Shown here one piece after another: positions 52,370-63,260 of a stretch of DNA of 64,000 nt. The first letter of the stretch is position 1; the number at the start of each line of letters is the position of its first letter. Both the position numbers and the translations under genes were made by a program. The notes under the pieces were generated by a model. It ran no database searches and was not told the DNA's origin. It saw only the letters and a list, made by a program, of their open reading frames with translations. Origin of the DNA: Enoplolaimus lenunculus (taxonomy: Eukaryota; Nematoda; Enoplea; Enoplida; Thoracostomopsidae); contig JASANG010002294.1 in NCBI GenBank assembly GCA_030248215.1, positions 52,255-116,254 of the forward strand, read 5' to 3'.

Positions 52370-52618
52370 TTGTTTTGTATACAGAATGTACCATCCAGTT
52401 GCGCACTCTTGTGAAAATCAGCCACACTTGATTTTATTAATACCAGCCATGCCCGAAAAAGTAAAATTTGTATAGAATGAGTTCTTAAAATAGTGTTACT
52501 ACTAAAAGAATAATAGTTCAAAGACAAAAAATACGGTGAAGCTAAACAATGCATTTTGACAATGAAACTGAACATTATTAACCTAACAGCCAATGATTTT
52601 ATATTAATTTCTATTTGA

Positions 52619-53096
52619 AAACTGTAAATATGAACGAGTTGATTAAATCAACTCAGAGAGAGAATTAGTTATTAACCCTTTCTCACATGAATATTTTCTA
52701 TTTCCCCTGAGACCTACTTTTATGCTAGTATTCGAACTCCAGTGACTGGAGTGGGAGACGTATACCATCACCACTCAGCTAAAGGAGCTTGACGCTCGAG
52801 CCCGAGGGGGCTCTCACGACTTGTGGTGATTTAGTACAATGTATACGTGTTACAATTGTTAAACACGGTGCAATATATACTATTTAACGTAATACACTGC
52901 GCTGAGTTGCCTATAGGCAACTCAATGTGAGAAGGGGTTAATGGTTATTTCTGAGTTAATAATAACAGTAAATTATAAACTCACTCAGTTCAATCAATTC
53001 AGAATTGCGTGTTCTGAAAGACCTATTTCAGAGCTTACACTTCTGAGTAGATTGAGGTCATTCTGACTTAAAATCAACTCACTGGGATTTATAGTG
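52619..53096. mobile_element. I-family foldback-like MITE split by an M element
   Basis: CTGTAAATATGAACGAGTTG to CAACTCACTGGGATTTATAG, built of repeated GAGTTGA / TCAACTC motifs in both orientations. The M element at 52672-52941 interrupts it. Confidence 0.7.
52672..52941. mobile_element. M-family piggyBac-like MITE with tRNA-like core, TTAA flanked
   Basis: TTAACCCTTTCTCACATG at the left and CAATGTGAGAAGGGGTTAA at the right: TTAA target plus inverted CCCYTTCTCACAT, the piggyBac pattern. The minus strand at 52788-52722 reads GCTCCTTTAGCTGAGTGG, then GGAGTTCGAATACTAGC, a tRNA-like A box and B box whose stems no longer pair well. Confidence 0.85.
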
Positions 53097-53136
53097 AATT
53101 TTTCATTAACAACTGCTAATCGGGCAGATTGGCCCG

Positions 53137-53252
53137 TATTCTCAAATGTGAGTAGCACCTATCGCCCAGGACATGAAAAGTCTTTTGCAGGAGTTTATCA
53201 GTTTGAAACGTTATCGCTAAGTGGTGATAAATGCTATACACATTCGAGAATA
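53137..53252. mobile_element. E-family MITE, short
   Basis: TATTCTCAAATGTGAGTAGC to GCTATACACATTCGAGAATA; only 116 bp because the middle is deleted. Confidence 0.82.
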
Positions 53253-53264
53253 TGTGTCATACTG

Positions 53265-53519
53265 CACTGTAAAATTCCTGTGAGTTGATTTTAACTCAGG
53301 ATGAGTTGAATCACTCAGTGTGAGTTAGGACTATCAGAACTCAGAACTGTAAGTTGATTCAACTCAGTTTGAGTTAATTGATCAATTCACCAGGAATGAA
53401 ATTAACTGAGAGTGAAAATCAACTCAACTCACAGTGAGTTAATGCTTATTGTTATAAACTCAGAAAATACTAACTCGCTAGCTGAGAGCTGATTATTCAA
53501 CTCATTGGAGTTTACAGTG
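53265..53519. mobile_element. I-family MITE
   Basis: CACTGTAAAATTCCTGTGAG to CTCATTGGAGTTTACAGTG, dense GAGTTGA motifs, nearly palindromic along its length. Confidence 0.85.
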
Positions 53520-53627
53520 TGTTTCGTGAACTAAAAAGCCGATCAATTAAGTTTATCTTAGATTGTTTATGTTTTACAAATGTTTAAGCCATCCTTAGGA
53601 TTGACCTATGCTGATCTCGCAGCATCA

Positions 53628-53879
53628 CACTGTAAATTCCAATGAGTTAAATAATCAACTCAGCTAGTGAGTTAGTTATTTCTGAGTTAATAACAATAAG
53701 AAGTAACTCACTCTGAGTTGAACTGATTTTCACTCTCCGTTGATATGATTCCGGGTGAGTTGATCAGTTAACTAAGATAGAGTTGAATCAACTCACAAAT
53801 CTGACTTCTGGTTGTCCTAACTCAGACTGAGTAATTTAACTCACTCTGAGTTAAAATCAACTCACTGCAATTTACAGTG
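53628..53879. mobile_element. I-family MITE
   Basis: CACTGTAAATTCCAATGAG to CAACTCACTGCAATTTACAGTG. Opposite orientation to the copy at 53265. Confidence 0.85.
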
Positions 53880-54253
53880 CTCATGTCATTCGGCAAAATT
53901 AGTTCATAACCAGTTAGGCAGATACCGGAAAAATATACCAAAACTTATAATTCTTGAGTATTTACCACCTTATACGTTAGTTCACGCAATATAGCAATTG
54001 TGGATATTGGCAAAATGTCGCGTGATCTGATAGAGACCGCCTTTATTGGGCAAACAAACAGAAAAAATACCGATTCAAATGGTAACGAAATTTGTTAGTG
54101 GTCCACCCTCCTGAAATTTAAATACATGCCTCCCGATGCTCGCAGTGGTTCGGTTGAATTTTTTTCGAACCATCCGAAATAGGCTCGTAACCAGCGCCGG
54201 CTACGGGCCACATCCGAAAACTTTTCACTGGCAGTAAAATTTAACATAATTGT

Positions 54254-54440
54254 TTAACCCTTTCCTACATGAATATTTACTATCTCGTATAAAAGAACTA
54301 ATTTCGCTTAAGAATTCGAAACACAGAGCTACGGGAGGAACGCATTTTGGGTGGTCTGCGACTTGTGGATATTTTGTACTTCGCGTACATGTAGTTAAGT
54401 AACTCATATAACTGGAATTGAGCCAAAAGTCCCCTCTGTG
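54254..54440. mobile_element. M-family fragment
   Basis: TTAACCCTTTCCTACATGAA, then GAATTCGAAACACAGAGC (B-box-like remnant) and CGACTTGTGGATATTTTGTA, which match the M1 element at 52672 in order. The right end is lost. Confidence 0.65.
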
Positions 54441-55447
54441 TAAACCAAGAAATGACGTTACGAATACTAACATGGTAGTATAAAGCTCTGTGCACACAAA
54501 ATAAATTGTCTTGAAATTTCACCACTCTTACGTTCTGAAATTTTCAAGCCAGTATTGTCTTGCATTTAGACATTAATTGATTTAAACAACACAGAAATTT
54601 GTTTCTGAAATGGTTAAAACATAAATGTTTAATGTTTAAGAAATTTTACAAAACGCAAATTTCTTTCTTTCAAGAATAGTTGTCTTTATTCAAGAATTTA
54701 TCTTCTTATTTTTATGTATGTAAAAATTTTGTTCCGTTTTTATATTCTTCAGAGAGTATATATATTTAAATAATTGAATTTCAAAGATATTTGGGTTGAG
54801 CTCAGGCTCTCCCCAACCTAAGTTTACGACTGGGACGTATCTTAGGTTGAAAAATTAGTTAATTTGGTTCAGCATAGCTCTCAATTTTGCAGGTGGCTTT
54901 TCTTGCAAATCTTGTTTCTAAAACATATATGTCTTAAAAATTCCACAAAACAAGTCTTTTATTTCAGAAATATTTGTCTTACGCGTTTTTATGCAAAACA
55001 TTCTTAAATCTAAGCCATTTAGCGTTAAAAATTTTAGATACATATTTCTGAAAAATTGCAGAAACAAATGTTTTGCATTCAACAAATATATGTCTGGAGT
55101 TTAGATTAAGCCATAAATGTCTTGAATTTAAGAAAATATACCTTCTGGCAGCCAGCCAAAGTTTTCAACTTTAACGATCTGTCATTATTCAGTCTCTATT
55201 TACATCAAAAACTATTAATTTAGCCAGTTTTTTACTTTCACCAGACTGGATGGCACTCGTACGGGGCGGTTATATGACCTAGATTGAGGTATTTAGGGTA
55301 GAGGCTGGCGAATTGAAGGCAACCTATCTTCGGCAGATTGATAATGATATCTTGCAAACGAGCCTTAGGAACAAAAACCAATTTGGTGCAGCAAAGATGC
55401 CATAAAACTCTTGGTATCTGTTGTTTTTGAGATATGTATAACAACAA
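54441..55447. other. Repeat-like AT-rich tract, no gene
   Basis: Many AAATTTGTTTCTGAAAT, ATAAATGTCTTG and TTTCTGAAATATTTGTCTT variants in both orientations (54545-55150) suggest a decayed foldback element of unknown family. Confidence 0.4.
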
Positions 55448-55809
55448 CAGGGTGTAAACGGATATCCGCTTCCGGTAAACATTGGTGTCGGTTTCCGTTT
55501 TCGTTTCTGTTATAGACATAACGAAAATTGGGCTATTTTTAAGTTCAAAATTAGTTATAAATCACGTAAGTTTATATCTCGCAATTTTTCATTGCAGATA
55601 TGCTGCAAGTGTTTGAAATGAAATCAAAATTATGAAATTTATCCAAAATCTTAAAAATTTCGGTGCATCCGCCATTGTTTATTTCGAAGTTTCCAAAAAA
55701 TCGGTGAATTTATGCACGCCTCAATTGTGTTGCATTCGAATAAAACATTTTTCAAACTTTTATGCTTCAATATCCGTTTCCGTTATTTTTACTATCCGTA
55801 TACACCCTG
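55448..55809. mobile_element. F-family MITE, GGATATCCG subfamily
   Basis: CAGGGTGTAAACGGATATCC to CCGTATACACCCTG; the arms carry CGGTTTCCG / TATCCGTTTCCG. The same subfamily is inside the 315-bp duplicates at 60606 and 62702. Confidence 0.82.
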
Positions 55810-56517
55810 TGTAACAGGAATGTCTACGGAAGCTATAGATTCAAAAAAGTTACAAAATTTAGTTTAGTTCGCGCATAGTTGTAAAAAATTATCCATCTAC
55901 CCTCGTACGATTAGTGTCAAAAAACGATGCTATAACCGGGGCTTGATGACAACACACACCATGTACTTTGATAGTTGGTTTCGTTCTGACAGTCTCGAAA
56001 GGAGTAGAGACACGAACGAGTCCGCAAAAAGGGACTACTGACAAATGCAGACTCTCGCTGTAGCTTTAAATTCGTGGTTTATACATGCGTGTGAAATAAC
56101 TTTAAATTTCTTTGCGTATTCTTTCTGCTAAAACAAATGACCAACAGTCGGTTAGTTACGTGTCCGGGTATAGTTTCATGAAATTTTATACAGTAAACCA
56201 TCGCCGGCATGACATGAGAGATGCTGTAAACGAGAATATCTGTGTTGTCTTTGGGCTCTGTTCTAAACATTTTTGACACAGTTTCTTGAAATGACATAAA
56301 TCCTTACCCAGATCTGGACAATTTTTTTGCAGTATAGTGTGCGCTTAACGGTGCTACTCGCATTTGAGAATATATAAAATTTTTTGTTCGAGTTAATAGT
56401 TCCCGTTGAATAAAATGTGAACGTGGTAGAAACGATTAAGCCGTATTTCTGAGCAGACTATAAAAACTTTAATGACATAAAATTGAACCAAAATTGCCAT
56501 AAAACGTTTAACTTTTT

Positions 56518-56727
56518 GGCCATTGTAAAGAACACGAGGCGGAACGCGGAACAGTATTCTAAGTATATTCCTAAGCATAAACCTAAACCTAAGCCTAAGA
56601 CTATGCGTAAGAATGAGCATATTCCTAAGCCTAAGCATAAGCCAAGCAAAAAATTAGTTTAAAGCTTAAGCTTTACTCTATTGCAGTCCCACAGAAAAAC
56701 GTTCCGCCAATATCCTTTACACGGGCT
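56518..56727 (-). mobile_element. A-family MITE
   Basis: GGCCATTGTAAAGAACACG to TCCTTTACACGGGCT, flanks AACTTTTT / AACTTTTC (7 of 8). Carries CCTAAACCTAAGCCTAAGAC and AAGCTTAAGCTT. Confidence 0.9.
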
Positions 56728-56942
56728 AACTTTTCCGACAAAACACTACTGATATGAAAATTTTATATAGTTTTAGCAATCTGTGTGTCAGAGAGAGCAT
56801 ACACGCTGACAAATGTACCTCTAAATTAAGAGTGGGTCATTCAAGTAAAATAACTTCCAACTCGTCGAGTTCCAAAACCTGAGACAAGTGCAAGCTCCGG
56901 CACCGCATTCCACCAATACAAACCGCTGTATTAAATATGCAT

Positions 56943-57196
56943 CACTCTGTAAATTTCAATGAGTTGATTTGAACTCAGAATGAGTTGAATCACTCGGTCT
57001 GAGTTAGGACCATCAGAACTCAGAATTTTGAGTAGATTCAATTCGTTCTGAGTTATTTAATCAAGTCACCCAGAGTCAACTCAAGTCAGAGTGAGAATCA
57101 ACTCAATTCGGAGCGAGTTAATGTATACTGATATTAATTCCCAAATAATCAGCTTGCTAGCTGAATTGATTAATCAACTCATTGAAATTTACAGTG
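56943..57196. mobile_element. I-family MITE
   Basis: CACTCTGTAAATTTCAATGAG to CTCATTGAAATTTACAGTG; the most regular of the I copies, with GAGTTGAATCACTCGG and GAGAATCAACTCAATTC inside. Confidence 0.85.
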
Positions 57197-57365
57197 TATT
57201 CGTAAAACGCGTGAGTCGTTGAGCCATCTCTTAAACTTGAAATCAGATTTGAAATTGTAAACCTTTTGACATATTCACAAAGTTGAATTCAATTTTAAAC
57301 TTTATCCAAACCTCAAGAAGCAACGCTGTTTATTCAAGCTAATGGATATGGACATATTCGTACAC

Positions 57366-57525
57366 GCCCGTAGCCAGCTTAACATTACTAGGGTGGCAAA
57401 ACATTTCAGTGACGGTGCATTCGGGGGTTGCAAATGACTATACCACCGGGGTGAAAATAAATCTAAGAAAATTTAAAATTTATGTTCTGGGGGGCTGACA
57501 TTTCCCTTCTTCTCAAGCCCGTATT
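57366..57525 (+). mobile_element. D-family MITE, diverged
   Basis: GCCCGTAGCCAGCTTAACA, ATTACTAGGGTGGCAAAACA, GGGGTGAAAATAAATCTAAG; the right end reads CTCAAGCCCG. Confidence 0.65.
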
Positions 57526-57828
57526 AATTCAGCAGGCATTCACCGTGCTCCCACCGTCTCTATATGGTTTCAAAGACGCTTCGCTAAAATGGCTGAAGCC
57601 ACGCAAGATCGCATGCAACTTGAGTACTTTTTTGGTAATGGACCTGGTGCGCGGTTGAACTGAATTGAAATATAAAATGCAAAACTTTTCGACTAAAGTT
57701 TTTCAGTTGGACTTTGAATAAAAGCAAACTGTCGCATAGCAAATTTTTTCTCAAACGAAATAATTGCAAAGTAATAATACACGCGGTTTACTGCATTGCA
57801 GTTAACGTTCGCCGCGTAAAGCGGAACA

Positions 57829-58009
57829 AAATATGTTAAAAATCAGGGGCGGAACGTTTGTCTGCGACACTGCCATAGAGTAAGGTTAAAACTTTTAGAT
57901 ATATTTTTTGCTTAGATTTAGACTTAGGTGTAACCTCATTCTTACGTTTAGGCTTAGACTTAGGAATATGTTAATACCACTGTAACGGCCCTATTTTTAT
58001 ACATTGGCC
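57829..58009 (+). mobile_element. A-family MITE
   Basis: AATCAGGGGCGGAACGTTTG, TTTTTTGCTTAGATTTAGAC, TAATACCACTGTAACGGCCC, ACATTGGCC. Right end good, left end decayed. Confidence 0.8.
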
Positions 58010-58101
58010 TAAATAATAATTGATTGGTTTGATAAATTTTCAAAAACTTTCATTCTGTAGAAAAGCTTGAAAATTTCGTCAACCTAAACTAGCAACATTT
58101 C

Positions 58102-58291
58102 GGCCCATGTTACTTTAAGGGGCGTCCACGTTTCTGGTTGGTCTATAAAAGAGTAGGCTTAGATTATTGGTTACATTTTTAGCTTAGGCTTAGGCTTAGG
58201 CTTACGCTTAGGAACACATTTTTGCAACGCTTAGGCTTAGGCTTAGAAATACGCTTAATCCACTGTTACGCCCATTAAAGTAACATTGGCC
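58102..58291 (+). mobile_element. B-family MITE
   Basis: GGCCCATGTTACTTTAAGGG to TTAAAGTAACATTGGCC, 190 bp; arms inverse over about 20 bp. Flanks AACATTTC / AACAGTTC (6 of 8). Two hexamer arrays around TTTTTGCAACG. Confidence 0.9.
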
Positions 58292-58572
58292 AACAGTTCT
58301 ATAAAATAAAGTTAAAATATAAGGATCCAACCTCTATTCACCCTCTCATAAATTAATAAACGCAATTAATGTCCGTGTGTAAAATCTTCCAATTTCCTGA
58401 AATGCTTTGCCGAGTGAAAATGTAAAAACAATCACTAAAAGTGTCCTAGAAATCACAGGGTTGTTTCTTCTCGATACAGAAATTTCTGCTAGTAACCCCC
58501 CCTCTATGGCTTAACTCTTGTTCAGCAGGCATAAAGTGTTAATCCGTGCACCTCAATCTGGTTGCGATATTT

Positions 58573-58705
58573 GGCCTAAAAGATCACGGGCGGAACGTTT
58601 TTCTACGTGACTGCAATAGAGTATATAAGCTTAAGCTTTAGATTATTTGCTTAGGATTAGGAATACGCTTATACTACTATAACGGTCCTGTTCTATACAT
58701 TGGCG
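58573..58705 (+). mobile_element. A-family MITE, internally shortened
   Basis: GGCCTAAAAGATCACGGGCG to TTCTATACATTGGCG, 133 bp with only one short hexamer run (GCTTAGGATTAGGAATACG). Confidence 0.82.
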
Positions 58706-58948
58706 TAATATCGAAGGATTCGCCGGTTCTTGACGCACTCATTAATTCTTCAGTATATCATCATGAGCAATCGAATAAACCCCAACGAACGTCAATAAAG
58801 CAACGCTATAGACCATTTCGTTTCACACCGAAGTGTTAATAAAAGCATATCACTAAGAATTCAGGCTATGAAACGCAGTGCGGTGGCATAAAAGAAGTAG
58901 ATTGTCAAGGTTTGTTTTCGAATTTCAATCAAAATGGTTCATCACATG

Positions 58949-59079
58949 GGCCCATGTAAAGATCAGGTGCAAACAGTATAGAGTAAGCTTAAGCTTCAGA
59001 CTATTCTTTGTTTGGCTTAGGCTGCTTAGGATTAGGCTCAGGAATATGCTTATATTCGCCCCTGTTCGTTACATTGGCC
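58949..59079 (+). mobile_element. A-family MITE, internally shortened
   Basis: GGCCCATGTAAAGATCAGG to GTTCGTTACATTGGCC; flanks ATCACATG / ATCACATA (7 of 8). The GAACGTTTTTCTG block is deleted. Confidence 0.88.
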
Positions 59080-59190
59080 ATCACATATGTTTTAATACAC
59101 CTTTTTCATTGGAGCTATTCGTGTCAACAGATCATCAGATATTCAAACAAGTGGACTGGAACTATGCGTAGAAGCTTAAGTTTGAAACCT

Positions 59191-59358
59191 ACACTGCAAA
59201 AAATGGTGAGTCAAATTGATGCTCTCCGAAATAAACTTTTCGAGACTACACAAATTGAGTCAAAATGACCCTGGCGGAGTCGAATTGTTAGTTAATTTCT
59301 GTAGTCCCGAAATGCCTATTTTGGAGAGTCAATTTGACTAACCATTTTTTTACAGTGT
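59191..59358. mobile_element. J-family MITE
   Basis: ACACTGCAAAAAATGGTGAG to CTAACCATTTTTTTACAGTGT; inner arms GAGTCAAAT..GACTCTCC type. 59390-59450 repeats the CTCTCCGAAATAGGC motif. Confidence 0.82.
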
Positions 59359-59508
59359 AGCTTCCGATCATAGCCGTTAGAAGTTTGACTCTCTCCGAAA
59401 TAGGCTTTTCCTGACTACACAAACTGAGTCAAAATTGGACTCTAGTTATCGTGGCCTGCCAACAGGCGTAACCCTTCTTTGCACAATCAGGACAGGCGAT
59501 ATATCATC

Positions 59509-59868
59509 CAGGGTACAACTGGAGGTCTGCCTCCGGCTCCGACAAAAAATCGGCCTCCGGTTGCGGTAGATTTTTTGCCGGAGGTTCCGGGAATTTCGGT
59601 AGTAAAATTTTGTATAATTTTCCTAAATCTATCTGTTTCGTGCGTTTGATTTACTTTTGTCACAATTTTCATGAAAGAATTGCCGAAATTTGGCAGAAAA
59701 ATAGCGTGAAACCACACAACTTAACAATATTTTGCAGATATTGGCTAAAATGAACTAAATTAACACCATCATTTTTACTGCTTAATTTCGCCTCACCTCC
59801 GGCTCCGGCAAGTTTCGTTGACCTCCGGCTCCGGTTCCGGTATTTTTTGGCCTCCAGGTTGCACCCTG
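59509..59868. mobile_element. F-family MITE with 8-bp target duplication
   Basis: CAGGGTACAACTGGAGGTC to CTCCAGGTTGCACCCTG; flanks ATATCATC / ATATCTTC (7 of 8). CTCCGGCTCCGG tracts in both arms. Same subfamily as 1790-2135. Confidence 0.88.
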
Positions 59869-60160
59869 ATATCTTCATACACTCATTAAACTCCGGCTTG
59901 AGTTTCCATTACCCATCATGCAAATTAAAATTACTCGGCGTATACGCACGTATTGCATTTTTCTTTATAGTTGGCGCTTAGTTTGAATTTCGTGCAAGAA
60001 TTTACAGAGAAACGCATCACGCAATACGAAATTAAATTGAAAACGACAGTTCTAAGCATTTTCAACCGCATCAGAAACGCTTTTAATATATTTGAGTTAT
60101 CAGCTAATCTGTTATGACATAACGCGGGCAGAAAGCGTCTAACCATTTATTGCTCCGTTC

Positions 60161-60315
60161 ACGGTACAACCGGAGGTCTACATCAAGCAGAAACTCGACC
60201 TCCGGCTCCGGTAGACTTTTTGCCGGAGGAGGTTCCATCATTTTCGGTAGGGAAATTTTGCAAAGTTTTAAGAAATGATTTCGGCTCCGGTAATTTCACG
60301 TCCGGTTGCACCCTG
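60161..60315. mobile_element. F-family MITE, shortened
   Basis: ACGGTACAACCGGAGG to GTCCGGTTGCACCCTG, 155 bp; the AT-rich centre is mostly lost. Confidence 0.75.
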
Positions 60316-60496
60316 ACGTATATATTCGTAGAGGGGATGACAGGAGTGACTATGTACCCTACAGTTGTCTGATATTGAATATTCGGGCTGATGAAATTAG
60401 CTTCCCATTCTCAGGATTAAGTTCTGGTATCTGAAGCAAAATGGTCAAGAAGGATCTTGTACACTACCCCCTACATTTAAGATTAAGGCTTAGGCT

Positions 60497-60811
60497 TTGG
60501 TAAAGGCTTAAGCAATCCATGACACTTAGGCCTAGGAATGTTTTCCGCAACCTAACGTTGAGCTTACGCCTGTGGTCGGAAAATGTACAAGAGGGCTATA
60601 ACAAGCAGGGTGTAACCGGATATCCGTTTCCGTTGTAAAAATACCGTAAATTCTGTATTTTAATGCTCCAATATTTTGTAAATCGCGTATATAAACATCT
60701 CGCAATTTTTCATTACAGATATGACGCGATTGTTCGAAATGAAACAAAAATTACAAAATTCTTCCAAATTTAATTTTCGGCGTATCCGCTATTTTCTATA
60801 AAACTTTACAA
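60497..60811. repeat. 315-bp direct repeat, left copy
   Basis: Identical to 62593-62907 except for one base (C at 60551, G at 62647). Contains an F-type CAGGGTGTAACCGGATATCC end at 60606. The two copies flank the LINE fragment exactly. Confidence 0.95.
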
Positions 60812-62592
60812 GTTAAGTTTAAGTCCGAAGCGCTCGTTTGCCGAACACCCCGGGTTTTATTAAAAGGATAAACCACATTTACATCAACGAAAGCAATTAT
60901 ATAAACCAAAGAAGGCAACAACATATTATCATAACATAGCAAAGGTCCTTGAAAATTACCCATTATTCTACTCTGCTTGCAAGGATATTATTCAGAGCAA
61001 ATATGTTAAAAAGCACACAAGAAACCTAGTTTCAAAACAAACAACCAATCAGGTACGCTGAGAAAAACATTCGAAAACCCAGCATGCTATCATTCTGTCG
61101 GGTTATTGTTCCAAAAACCTTAAAAAAACATTCTTCTTTTAGATACAGCTTAAGTTTGCACAAATTTCTATAAACATTTTCCTGAAAAACATCAACAACA
61201 CAGACATTTTCATTGTTAAACTCGAGTTTACATCGAGCACTCCATATTGCCAATTGTGCATGTTGGACGATGAAATTAAAAGCTATTCTCTTTAATGGGT
61301 CGTGAATATTTCGTCCCAAAATTAAATCCGAAATCGTTATTTCATTTACTCCAGCTACCTGTTGCAAAACGGGAGTAATGAAAAAACTAATTTCTTGCGC
61401 CCGCAAACAATAAATAAACACATGAACATTATCCTCCCGCACTTCAATTCCATCCAAATAAGAAAACGAACATATATTTGTCCCATCTGTAAAATGACTA
61501 GTGCGGTGATTAGTATACAATGACTTGTGTCTTAACCTAAAATGGACGTCTCTCGCAGAGCCGTCGACATATTTCGCTTTTGCCCATATCCATGATCGCT
61601 CGACAAAAATAGGTTCAACTCCTAGCTCGTCTCGCCAAAAAACATGTTTTGGATGCATGAGTACCTTATATATACACAGCGTGTATCCACATTTTATACA
61701 ATTTATTTGCCGACACTGTTTTTAAGGATAACTTTTCGCCAAAAAACCAACAAAAATTTCCATCCATTTTAAAAGATGACTCAATCATTGCAATCCGTAT
61801 CTCTTTATATAACTCCGGTACATCAATGCGTCTCAGTTGACGTTTAGTCGAAAACTGAACTTGCCGAAAGACATGTTCGAAACATCTCTTCCAACTCACA
61901 ACTTCGGTACCTCTTAATATTCGAATATAAAACATTAAACGATTCACTTTCAGTCTAACAAAAATATTTGGGAAATTTATCCCGCCGTGACTAGGTTGTA
62001 AAAACAGGATATCCCTTCTAATAATACTAGCGGTAGACGGGTACCACAACCACTTATAAACCACATTGATAGTTTCCTTCACTAGTTGCTCAGGGGGTGT
62101 TACTAATTTTATCAAGTAATTAAACATACACAAAAAATAAATGTGAACAAGATGGATTTTTCCAAAAACAGAGATACCTCGGGGCGGTATTCGCTGTTCA
62201 AGACTTGCAATTGCTTCATAGCACTTTATCCAATTTTCAGGAACATCGAGTCCCTTTGAATCAAACCAAAGGCCATAAATTTTCACTCTTTCAACAATAA
62301 AGCGTGCATATTGATGGGGTACAAGTGCGTTCCTTAGATCGCCCATTAATAGTATCTGTGTTTTAGTTTCCTTTAGTCGGCTGCCAGAGGCCTTTTGAAA
62401 TTTTTCAAAAACATCAAAAACCACACTTATATCTGAAATCCTACTTAGAAAAATATTAGTGTCGTCGGCAAACTTAGTCCCTCGGGTGTTAATGCCGTAT
62501 AGTGGTATCCCCGAAATTCTTGAAGTTATTCGAAGATAATGAGCTACCACTTCCGCTGTTATGACATATAATGACGGCGATAAGGGACACCC
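60812..62592 (-). mobile_element. 5'-truncated non-LTR retrotransposon (LINE, L1/Tx1-like)
   Basis: A minus-strand reverse-transcriptase reading (62592-61666) starts within the RT at YQGCPLSPSLY, then TRGTKFADDTNIFL (the F-A-D-D catalytic box), then the thumb and a C-terminal tail with WLWYPSTASIIRRD, HGGINFPNIFVRLK and VVSWKRCFEHVF. A second frame, 61658-61032, continues with HPKHVFWRDELGVEP, VHFRLRHKSLYTNH, EDNVHVFIYCLRAQEI and WSARCKLEFNNENV, typical of the region after the RT in L1/Tx1-type LINEs. The two are in different frames; a one-base slip in the TATATATA at about 61662-61670 would account for it. RT motifs before QGCPLSP and any endonuclease are missing. The 3' end (60812) has no poly-A tail. 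Confidence 0.88.
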
Positions 62593-62907
62593 TTGGTAAA
62601 GGCTTAAGCAATCCATGACACTTAGGCCTAGGAATGTTTTCCGCAAGCTAACGTTGAGCTTACGCCTGTGGTCGGAAAATGTACAAGAGGGCTATAACAA
62701 GCAGGGTGTAACCGGATATCCGTTTCCGTTGTAAAAATACCGTAAATTCTGTATTTTAATGCTCCAATATTTTGTAAATCGCGTATATAAACATCTCGCA
62801 ATTTTTCATTACAGATATGACGCGATTGTTCGAAATGAAACAAAAATTACAAAATTCTTCCAAATTTAATTTTCGGCGTATCCGCTATTTTCTATAAAAC
62901 TTTACAA
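62593..62907. repeat. 315-bp direct repeat, right copy
   Basis: Partner of 60497-60811. It follows the LINE's truncated 5' end, so the apparent N-terminal residues before YQGCP in the reading frame come from this repeat and not from the LINE. Confidence 0.95.
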
Positions 62908-62941
62908 AGCCCGATAAATATTGGCATACATCACCACTCAA

Positions 62942-63260
62942 CAGGGTGCAATAGGAATTAAAAAATTCCCAGAATCGGAAAGTTATACAAATACCGGAAC
63001 CGGAAATTAAAAAATATTTACCGAAAAATAATGTTAAGCGCTATTTTATAGCTTTTAATGCTGTAAACACACCATTTAGAATGCCAAAACACTGAAACAA
63101 ACGGAGCAAGGTGAAACATATGATAACTTTTATGGAATATGCCACAAATTGAAAATTTTGGCAATACACGCTCGGACAAATTTAACCACGCATAAAATTG
63201 CGCTTTATATGGACCTATTTTGGTCCCATGCATGAAGCATACTGCAAGGCCCTACACACA
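62942..63260. mobile_element. F-family MITE, right end not found
   Basis: CAGGGTGCAATAGGAATT, ATACCGGAACCGGAAATT, then the AT-rich centre (GTGTAAACACACCATTTAG type) shared with 49797-50153 in reverse. No closing CACCCTG seen. Confidence 0.55.

Noticed and set aside
52722-52788. Functional tRNA gene on the minus strand
   Set aside because: A-box- and B-box-like motifs are present but the T and acceptor stems do not pair, and it lies inside a TTAA-flanked element with sister copies.
60497-62907. 315-bp direct repeats read as long terminal repeats of a retroelement
   Set aside because: The enclosed coding is a LINE-type reverse transcriptase on the minus strand without capsid, protease or integrase, and the repeats contain a host-style F MITE end.
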